NCBI GenBank assembly: GCA_023485645.1 | Contig: JAMCZM010000022.1 | Coordinates: forward strand, 1 to 10,659 | Direction of reading: 5' to 3' | Origin: Candidatus Martarchaeota archaeon | Lineage (GTDB): Archaea > Micrarchaeota > Micrarchaeia > Micrarchaeales > Micrarchaeaceae | Length of the DNA stretch: 10,659 nt | Shown here: positions 1-5,980 of the stretch, in pieces | Layout: each line of letters begins with the position of its first letter | Position numbering within the stretch: position 1 is the stretch's first letter | The notes under the pieces: model-generated | Database searches by the model: none | Told to the model about the DNA's origin: nothing | What the model saw: the letters and a program-made list of their open reading frames with translations, nothing else | Translations under genes and position numbers: made by a program

Positions 1-1
1 T

Positions 2-1015
2 CATAATGTAACTTTATTATGTCATTCAAATAAGAATAACGTTGTTACATATAAAAAAATAAAAATAATAGAGTTGAAAATTTCGTCATATATTTTTTTT
101 AGTAGTATTAAAATCAATTTTAAAAAAATAATATAAAATATTAAAATTAAAAAATATATAAAAGAACATGGACATGAATATGATATTATACACGTTCATG
201 GTGATATAGGGGGATTCAAAGAGCTAAAAGATTATAATTCTATAGTTACTTTTCATGGTTTTACTGAAGATGCTGTAAAAAATAGGAATATCTTAATTAA
301 ACTTTTTTTGTATTTTGCATCAATACGTTATGAAAAAGGCAATATACGTTATTGTAATAATTTAATTGCTGTCAGTAAAAATGTAAAAAATAAAAAAAAA
401 TTTTATACAAAAAAGAAAGTCACAGTTATTTATAATGGTATAAATACTAATGTATATAAAAATGTGTCAGAAAAAGAAAAAATTAGGCTAAAACATAGTT
501 TAAATTTTAGAAAAGATACAAGATACATCCTGTTCATCGGTAAAGATAAATATATAAAAGGTCTGGATATTGCTATTAATGCAATTAAAAAAATAAAAAA
601 TAATATTCATTTAAATGTAATCGGTTTGGTAGGGCGTAATGACGAATATGTATCTTATCTAGGCCAAATATTTTCAAATAAAAAGATAAATTATATAAAA
701 TGTTCAGATGTCTTAATAGCACCATCAAGATATGATGCATTTCCAATTTCGACTCTCGAGGCAATGGGCAGCGGTATACCTATTATAATATCAAATAACG
801 TTGGAGTTAAAGAATTAATAAAAAATAACTATAATGGAATTGTTGTAAATAAAAACGAGCCTATCTATTATACTGAAGAACTAAATAAGCTTTTGAATAA
901 TAAATCTTATTATAGAAAGCTGTCAAAAAAAGCCAGAATAACCGCTATTAAAAATAATAAAGACGTAATGTTATGTAAATACGACAAAATTTATAAAAAG
1001 GTTTTAAAATTTTAA
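2..1015 (+). pseudogene. GT4-family glycosyltransferase, 5'-truncated by the window edge and interrupted by an in-frame stop
   Basis: The frame starting at base 2 reads as one glycosyltransferase of the GT-B fold (GT4 type), about 337 codons, entering from the left edge. It is broken by TAA at 134-136. Before the stop the frame is open (it begins HNVTLLCHSNKN); directly after it, in the same frame, comes KKYIKEHGHEYDIIHVHG, the typical end of a GT4 N-terminal domain. The C-terminal domain follows: VIYNGI, the LFIGKDKYIKGLD strand-loop, then SDVLIAPSRYDAFPISTLEAMGSG, the EX7E region with Asp in place of the first Glu. No ATG, GTG or TTG lies in frame between the stop and TTG at 308, so a product starting there would lack most of the acceptor domain. 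GT4 enzymes transfer sugars from nucleotide-sugar donors during glycan synthesis; donor and acceptor cannot be read here. The base composition is extremely AT-rich. A sequencing error at the stop is the main alternative. Confidence 0.72.
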
Positions 1016-1088
1016 ATTAAATGGTGTTTAGATTAGTAATATTAATATAAAAAGAATAATAAAAGTTATTGCCATTGTTAATAATAAA

Positions 1089-2006
1089 ATGTCAAAATTA
1101 CACGAATTTTATATGTTAACAATTATTACTAAAAATTGGTATGACATATTGCTGTTTAAACTGGGTCAAAAATCAGAAATTTTAATTGAAACCACCCTTA
1201 ATAGTAAAGCTAAAATAAAAAATTTTAAGGAATATGCAGAATTTTGGAATGGCTATCAAGCTGCTGAATCTAAAGCTGTATTTTATAATAAAAAATATAA
1301 TTTAGATATAAAGATCAGGAAACATTTTATTTTATTTAAAAAATTTAATAATTCCATAAAATTATTTCACGGCGGTAGACCAAATTCTATATTAAGTCTA
1401 ATTACAGAAAATTTTATATTAGAACAATATTCCAAATTGGAAATAAAAAATAATATTATTGTAGATATAGGTGCTAATGTTGGTGATAGTACAATATTTT
1501 TTGTATTAAATGGAGCCAAAAAAGTTTATGCATTAGAACCATATCCTCATTCGTATAATTTGGCAAGAAAAAATGTAATGACTAATAAGTTAAATAAAAA
1601 AATAATTTTATTAAATGCCGCCATAGGGAAAAATACTGGTTTTTATAAATTAGATGAAACTTTTAAGAGTTTTGACTCTAGTTCAATTAAAAATTTTAAT
1701 AAAGGTAAGAATATACGTGTATATAGTTTATCTGACTTAATAAAAAAGTTTAATTTAACAAACGTTATTTTGAAAATGGATTGTGAAGGTTTTGAATATG
1801 AATCTATTTTAACAACAGAAAACTCTATGTTGAGAAAATTTTCACAAATATTTTTAGAGTACCATTATTATTATGAAGATTTAGTAAAAAAATTAAGATC
1901 TGCAGGGTTTAAAGTGACAGTTACAATGCCCATATACCTATATAATAAAAATGCAACAGACCCTAACATGTATATAGGAAAAATAATAGCAATACGTATG
2001 AATTAA
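1089..2006 (+). CDS. FkbM-type SAM-dependent methyltransferase
   Basis: A 305-residue protein whose second half is a class I (Rossmann) methyltransferase of the FkbM group. Visible motifs are the SAM-binding loop VDIGANVGD (residues 125-133), the acidic strand end YALEP (147-151) and the FkbM signature LKMDCEGFEYE (228-238), followed by a C-terminal helix-strand region. Residues 1-120 form a family-variable N-terminal part. FkbM enzymes usually O-methylate sugars or other hydroxyls; with a glycosyltransferase just upstream, methylation of a surface glycan is the likely role (inference). ATG at 1089 is the first usual start in this frame, but the frame is open upstream to a TAG at 1029-1031 and the intervening codons look protein-like, so the true N-terminus may lie further upstream at a non-standard start. 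There is no clear Shine-Dalgarno sequence. Lys, Asn and Ile are heavily used, unlike genes further right. The domain assignment is firm; the substrate is unknown. Confidence 0.9.
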   Translation: MSKLHEFYMLTIITKNWYDILLFKLGQKSEILIETTLNSKAKIKNFKEYAEFWNGYQAAESKAVFYNKKYNLDIKIRKHFILFKKFNNSIKLFHGGRPNSILSLITENFILEQYSKLEIKNNIIVDIGANVGDSTIFFVLNGAKKVYALEPYPHSYNLARKNVMTNKLNKKIILLNAAIGKNTGFYKLDETFKSFDSSSIKNFNKGKNIRVYSLSDLIKKFNLTNVILKMDCEGFEYESILTTENSMLRKFSQIFLEYHYYYEDLVKKLRSAGFKVTVTMPIYLYNKNATDPNMYIGKIIAIRMN

Positions 2007-2075
2007 ATGTCAATCTAGTACACAAAATAATTAATTACAATACTATTATAGCTTTTATAGAACAATTTAATATTA

Positions 2076-2084
2076 ATTTATAAT
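2076..2084 (+). promoter_or_regulatory. Putative TATA box of the presenilin-like protease gene
   Basis: ATTTATAAT lies about 40-48 nt before the ATG at 2124, which would leave a leader of roughly 15-20 nt. It is the best TATA-like element in the gap, but the gap is AT-rich, so chance matches are likely. Confidence 0.3.
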
Positions 2085-2123
2085 GTTTCGGTTTGTATAC
2101 TATTCGTACTGCGTGGTTATCGT

Positions 2124-3107
2124 ATGGCATTTAAGATTGTTGGATATAGGCAAATGCTGCAGATTATTGTAATGTTCATGATAGTGCAGTTCTTTGGCCT
2201 TCTTTTAACGGTTTTATCACTAAGTGGCGCGACATATCAACAAATATATACAAATGGGGCTTTTAGCAATACGATTAATGTGATATTTTATGGCGCATAT
2301 ATAATTATAGTATCCGCACTTATCATACTATTCTTCAAGTATTTTAATGGGAAGATGGTTTTTCGCATATTCGAAGCGGTTATAATATTCTTTGCCTCTT
2401 TTGTGGTATTTAGTATAATATTTGGACTGTTTTCATTTTCTAATATTCTAATAACTCCCTATCTTAATGTTGGCATAATTGTATCGATAATTTTTGCCAT
2501 TTTACTTGTATATTTAAAAAATAAATGGCAGCGTTTAAGAAATACTGCTGCTATAATAGCAAGTATCGGAGTAGGTGTTATACTTGGGCTATCATTTAAT
2601 TTTTTTGATGCGATGCTCTTTATGTGTATAATTGCAGTATATGATTTCATTGCTGTTTTTATAACAAAGCATATGATATCGCTTGCAAATATTGTGCAGG
2701 ATAATAATCTTGCATTTATGGTAGGGGTGAACGAGGTCGCAGGCATGCCTGAGCATAAGATAAGTAAAGAACAGGCATTCGAATTAAAAAGTACATATTC
2801 AAAGACAAAAAGTCCCGCAATAAAACGACTAATTACAGATAAAATGGTGCCAGTATCCGCAAATGTTGCGCTTGGTACTGGAGATCTTTCAATTCCCTTG
2901 ATGGTTGCAGTATCCGCAGCATACGCGTCATCAGTTATCGCAAACTTTATACTCTCTTTTTTTGTTATATTTGGAGGCATATTCGGATTAATTTTGACAA
3001 TGTTCATATTAAGAAAATATAAAAGGGCGCTTCCAGCAATACCACCACTATTATTTGGTATATTGGTATTTGTAGGGTTATATTACCTTATAATATACCT
3101 ATTTTAA
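2124..3107 (+). CDS. Presenilin/SPP-like intramembrane aspartyl protease (family A22)
   Basis: A 327-residue polytopic membrane protein with roughly nine hydrophobic segments. It carries the two catalytic motifs of the presenilin/signal-peptide-peptidase clan. YD is at residues 173-174 (context AVYDFIAVFITK) in one helix, and GTGD is at 251-254 (context LGTGDLSIPLMV) in the next conserved helix, giving the Asp pair D174 and D254. Near the C-terminus LPAIPP (303-308) occupies the place of the PAL motif, reading PAI. The hydrophilic loop between the catalytic helices (about 183-245) is where the cleavage loop lies in the family. Such enzymes cut transmembrane helices of signal peptides or membrane proteins within the bilayer; archaeal homologues are about 300 residues long, so this one is full length. 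The start is the first ATG after an AT-rich gap with no clear ribosome-binding site. The gene is the first after the low-GC glycan segment. The natural substrate is unknown. Confidence 0.9.
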   Translation: MAFKIVGYRQMLQIIVMFMIVQFFGLLLTVLSLSGATYQQIYTNGAFSNTINVIFYGAYIIIVSALIILFFKYFNGKMVFRIFEAVIIFFASFVVFSIIFGLFSFSNILITPYLNVGIIVSIIFAILLVYLKNKWQRLRNTAAIIASIGVGVILGLSFNFFDAMLFMCIIAVYDFIAVFITKHMISLANIVQDNNLAFMVGVNEVAGMPEHKISKEQAFELKSTYSKTKSPAIKRLITDKMVPVSANVALGTGDLSIPLMVAVSAAYASSVIANFILSFFVIFGGIFGLILTMFILRKYKRALPAIPPLLFGILVFVGLYYLIIYLF

Positions 3108-3284
3108 TATCTCTATTTTTGAATTATGCATAAAATTTAGATATTATTAATACTGTTTTTAAGTTTTAGTATTTTGCAATAATTATCTGTATTATATATG
3201 ATATTTCTGTGCTAGCGCCATTTATGGATTATACAGTATGAATTCCAGAGAAAGAGTGTTATAACATGAGTTTAATTAATCAAA

Positions 3285-3368
3285 ATGCCTAAAATCGTAA
3301 GATTGATTGCAAGAGCTGAACTAAAAGAATTAAATAAAAGAAAGAGAGGGCAAAAAATATGGAATTGA
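3285..3368 (+). CDS. Possible 27-residue basic small ORF
   Basis: ATG at 3285 opens 27 codons (beginning MPKIVRLIARAELKEL) ending in TGA at 3366-3368, exactly next to the stop codon of the minus-strand gene that ends at 3369. Nine of the 27 residues are Lys or Arg, and the peptide could form an amphipathic helix. A second ATG at 3266 overlaps it in another frame but gives only eight residues. No good TATA box lies at the expected distance. It may be a real small protein, a remnant of a longer gene, or chance. I do not recognise it. Confidence 0.2.
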   Translation: MPKIVRLIARAELKELNKRKRGQKIWN

Positions 3369-3914
3369 CTATACCGTTGTTTGATTTACAATATAACCTG
3401 TCGCGTTGACTATTATAAGTGCGTCATCAAATGTGGAATATTCACCGTTTGGGCTTACATCATCCGCATAGCTCGTATCCGAATAGTATAAGCTATATCC
3501 TTTTGGTAGTATTACTATTTTTGATTCGCTATCAGATATCTCAGTAATGTTGACAGAAACAGATCCATTTGTAAGATTGACCTCTTTTATTTTTGCGCCA
3601 GATGCAATATAATTTATTGAACTATTATAAGGATTTTGGGCAACAAGGTGCGCATAATTATAAAGCGAACTTGAGGAGAATTTTTTAAGTGTTGTATTTT
3701 CTGCAATAGTTGTCGTTTTGTTTTTGCTCTGCATATTTATTGTTGAAGTAGTTTTATTGTTAACTATAATAGATGAGGAATTTGTATTATTTGCTATTAC
3801 ATTATTGCTGCCTGAATATAGAAAATAAGCAATACCAAGAACAACAATTACAACTATGATTACTCCAGCAAGTATGTTGCTGTTTTTTTTGTTTTTATCA
3901 ATATCAACTGCCAT
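3369..3914 (-). CDS. Single-anchor, sequon-rich surface protein of unknown function
   Basis: A 181-residue protein with a short charged N-terminus (MAVDIDKNKKNSN), one transmembrane helix at about residues 14-33 (ILAGVIIVVIVVLGIAYFLY) and a long polar outer part, so N-in/C-out topology is expected. The outer part begins with a flexible Asn/Ser/Thr-rich linker (about 36-80) and continues into a possible small beta-rich domain (about 85-181). I count 11 Asn-X-Ser/Thr sequons in the outer region, a density that suggests a heavily N-glycosylated surface protein. It does not match a family I know. The start is the ATG at 3912-3914, with a TATA-like element about 40 nt before it. It is divergent from the DUF3311-symporter pair and convergent with the presenilin-like gene. 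Its topology (type II) is of the kind processed by SPP-type proteases, but that link is speculative. Confidence 0.75.
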   Translation of the reverse strand: MAVDIDKNKKNSNILAGVIIVVIVVLGIAYFLYSGSNNVIANNTNSSSIIVNNKTTSTINMQSKNKTTTIAENTTLKKFSSSSLYNYAHLVAQNPYNSSINYIASGAKIKEVNLTNGSVSVNITEISDSESKIVILPKGYSLYYSDTSYADDVSPNGEYSTFDDALIIVNATGYIVNQTTV

Positions 3915-3950
3915 ATATACACCATAACTAGCTAATATAGTGCTTAAGAG

Positions 3951-3960
3951 TTTATAAATT
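3951..3960 (-). promoter_or_regulatory. Putative TATA box of the sequon-rich surface protein gene
   Basis: On the minus strand the sequence reads AATTTATAAA, about 37-46 nt before the ATG at 3914, leaving a short leader. It lies in the 148-bp divergent gap shared with the DUF3311 gene, so both directions may be controlled from here. Confidence 0.4.
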
Positions 3961-4038
3961 TATTGAGCATTTTAGCTTTATATAATTTAAAATATTATTT
4001 CGCTTTTAATAGAAATATTTATAAAGATATCTTTTAAG

Positions 4039-4044
4039 TATAAA
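4039..4044 (+). promoter_or_regulatory. Putative TATA box of the DUF3311-symporter operon
   Basis: TATAAA starts 24 nt before the ATG at 4063, close to the spacing expected for a leaderless or nearly leaderless archaeal mRNA. A second TATAAA at 4020-4025 (43 nt before the ATG) would instead give a leader of about 15-18 nt. I cannot choose between them from sequence alone. Confidence 0.4.
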
Positions 4045-4062
4045 TTTAATGTTAGTGGTTTG

Positions 4063-4257
4063 ATGAATAAGAGAAAGAGACAGAGAGTGGCTGCGGTGCT
4101 TATAATAATACCATTTTTGGTGTACTTTAGCGTACCGCTTTATAATATAACCAATCCTGCAATTGGAGGACTTCCATTTTTCTACTGGTTTCAGATATTG
4201 ATGCTGCCAATAACTGCAATATTGCTATTCAAAGCGGCAAAACTAATAGATGGTTGA
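4063..4257 (+). CDS. DUF3311 small membrane protein, partner of the SSS transporter
   Basis: A 64-residue protein with a basic N-terminus (MNKRKRQR) and two hydrophobic helices, the second after the conserved-looking segment PAIGGLPFFYWFQ. This layout and the G-x-P-F-F-Y-W motif fit the DUF3311 family, which is found beside sodium:solute symporter genes in bacteria and archaea, as in the Bacillus subtilis yhjC-yhjB pair. It probably acts as a small subunit or assembly factor of the transporter, which is not established. I chose ATG 4063 over the in-frame TTG at 4060 because ATG is the stronger start and a TATA box lies 24 nt before it. Its last codons overlap the start of the symporter gene by 8 nt (4250-4257), which suggests coupled translation in one operon. 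Confidence 0.85.
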   Translation: MNKRKRQRVAAVLIIIPFLVYFSVPLYNITNPAIGGLPFFYWFQILMLPITAILLFKAAKLIDG

Positions 4258-5824
4258 TAATATGTTAGTTGATATACTTGGTATAATAATATTCCTTGTT
4301 CTCTTCGTAGCATTTGTATTTTTGGGTTTTTATGGTTCAAGATGGAGAAAGGGCAATCTTAATAATATAACAGAATGGGGCATTGCCGGAAGAAGGCTTG
4401 GCCCATATCTTAGCTGGTTTTTAATAGGTGCTGATGTATTTACTGCATATACATTTGTTGCGGTGCCATCACTAGCATATGCTAGCGGATCTATTGCGTT
4501 TTATGCTGTGCCTTATGTCGCAATAGTTTTCGGCATTGCAATGCTTACAATGCCAAGATTATGGCAGGTATCAAGAAACAAAGGCTATATAACCGCATCA
4601 GACTTTATAAAGGGCAGGTTCAATAGCAGATTTTTATCTATAGTAATAGCATTAACCGCTGTAGTTGCAATATTGCCATACATCGCGCTTCAAATTGTGG
4701 GAATGCAATCCGTTCTGACCGTAATGCTTTATGGAACAGCAAATGCGGCAACGGTATCTGAAATAGCGCTTATAATATCATTCATAATATTAGCAGCATT
4801 TACATTCACTAGCGGTCTGCGCGGAGTTACATTAGGCTCTATATTTAAGGATATACTGATATTTTTGACTGTAATAGTAATTGTTGTTGCGGTTCTTACA
4901 TCATATGGTGGGTTTACAAGCGCATTTGCAAATATCGCAAAGTTAAAGGGAAGCGCTGCATTGCCATATTCGACATTGCCTGCAGCTAGCGTACCCGCGT
5001 TCTTTACATTGTTTCTTGGAAGCGCACTTGCATTGTATTTATATCCTCACATAATAAATGGCAGCCTTGCATCAAATAATAAGAAAACGTTAAGAAAGAG
5101 TCTTTCGGTGCTTCCAATATATTCTATAGGGTTAGCACTGCTTGCGCTTTTTGGAATTATAATATATGCAGTACCAAGCGCACTTGCAATAGTTAAGAGT
5201 ACAGGAAATGGATTATTAACTGTACCAGCCTTAATAGTTACTGTTTTGCCTGGGTGGCTTGCTGGCATATGTCTGCTTGGCGTATTTATTGGTGGAATGG
5301 TGCCTGCGGCTCTTATGGCTATTGCTGCTGCAAATCTTCTTTCAAGAAATGTATTCAAGGAGTTCAAGCCAAAAATGTCTGGAAAGGATGAAACAAGGCT
5401 TGCAAAGTGGCTATCAGCTATAATAAAGTTTATAGCTCTTGCATTTGTATTCGTTGCACCCCTTACATACGCTATACAGTTGCAATTGCTTGGAGGTATA
5501 ATAATATTGCAGTTGCTTCCGGCAGTATTCTTAGGGCTGTATATGAGAAAACTTGATTGGAAGTCGCTTAGTTTAGGTTGGGCTGCAGGATTAATATCTG
5601 GCATTGGTCTTGTAATGTTTGCAAATAACTTCGGCGCATTAGTTACTTCAGATGTAAAGACAGGTATAGGCCTTCTATACATTGGGCTAGTGGCTCTTGC
5701 TGTCAACATAATAATATCGGTAGTCGGTTCATATATAATAGAGGCAGTAGGCGCAAGAAGAAAAGGTATTATAAAAGAGAGCGAACTTGTTCGGGATATC
5801 AATGTAAAGACTGAGGTATCCTGA
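4250..5824 (+). CDS. Sodium:solute symporter (SSS) family transporter
   Basis: A 524-residue transporter with about 13 hydrophobic segments, the normal size for the SSS family (LeuT fold). The first core helix region is EWGIAGRRLGPYLSWF (42-57) followed by GADVFTAYTF (60-69). RGVTLGSIFKDIL (191-203) and YLYPHIINGSLAS (263-275) are typical family loops, and VPAALMAIAAANLLSRN (351-367) is the segment that provides the Na2 site in characterised members. In that segment Ala357 and Ile358 stand where PutP has Ser340 and Thr341, so sodium coupling is doubtful. The family imports sugars, amino acids, vitamins or carboxylates; the substrate is not readable here. The ATG at 4250 overlaps the DUF3311 gene by 8 nt; an alternative in-frame ATG lies at 4262. 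The final 25 or so residues are a charged cytoplasmic tail. The gene is clearly richer in G+C than the left part of the window. Confidence 0.92.
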   Translation: MVDNMLVDILGIIIFLVLFVAFVFLGFYGSRWRKGNLNNITEWGIAGRRLGPYLSWFLIGADVFTAYTFVAVPSLAYASGSIAFYAVPYVAIVFGIAMLTMPRLWQVSRNKGYITASDFIKGRFNSRFLSIVIALTAVVAILPYIALQIVGMQSVLTVMLYGTANAATVSEIALIISFIILAAFTFTSGLRGVTLGSIFKDILIFLTVIVIVVAVLTSYGGFTSAFANIAKLKGSAALPYSTLPAASVPAFFTLFLGSALALYLYPHIINGSLASNNKKTLRKSLSVLPIYSIGLALLALFGIIIYAVPSALAIVKSTGNGLLTVPALIVTVLPGWLAGICLLGVFIGGMVPAALMAIAAANLLSRNVFKEFKPKMSGKDETRLAKWLSAIIKFIALAFVFVAPLTYAIQLQLLGGIIILQLLPAVFLGLYMRKLDWKSLSLGWAAGLISGIGLVMFANNFGALVTSDVKTGIGLLYIGLVALAVNIIISVVGSYIIEAVGARRKGIIKESELVRDINVKTEVS

Positions 5825-5951
5825 TCTTATTTTTTATTTATTATTGTAAATAGTCACATCATAGCGTTGCTTTTATAATGTCTATTGTAGTTGCAACAAC
5901 GTGGTTTTTTGGCACATAAAATATATAACATTAATTGGATTAATCTAAACC

Positions 5952-5960
5952 TATATAAAT
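5952..5960 (+). promoter_or_regulatory. Putative TATA box of the large surface protein gene
   Basis: TATATAAAT, preceded by AAAC as a possible BRE, has its TATAAA core starting 27 nt before the ATG at 5981, which predicts a leaderless transcript. Palindromic TTAAT/ATTAA elements lie on both sides (TTAATTGGATTAA at 5931-5943 and ATTAATTAAT at 5961-5970) and could be an operator. The intergenic stretch 5825-5980 shows nothing else that I can name. Confidence 0.5.
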
Positions 5961-5980
5961 ATTAATTAATTTAATCAACT

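Noticed and set aside
308..1015. A complete gene starting at TTG 308
   Set aside because: The same frame carries clear glycosyltransferase sequence upstream of 308, back to the left edge apart from one stop codon, so 308 is inside the gene.
1..2100. Repeats or CRISPR in the A/T-rich left part
   Set aside because: The repeated A and T runs are low-complexity coding sequence (Lys, Asn, Ile codons) without regular spacing.
2459..3007. Minus-strand open frame of 182 codons opposite the presenilin-like gene
   Set aside because: It is the antisense shadow of a gene with clear catalytic motifs; its translation has no coherent domain or hydrophobic pattern.
3108..3284. tRNA or small structured RNA in the gap after the presenilin-like gene
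   Set aside because: I found no T-loop consensus, no acceptor-stem pairing and no GC-rich block in this AT-rich stretch.
5047..5802. Minus-strand open frame of 251 codons opposite the symporter
   Set aside because: It mirrors the membrane-helix codons of the SSS transporter and shows no motif of its own.
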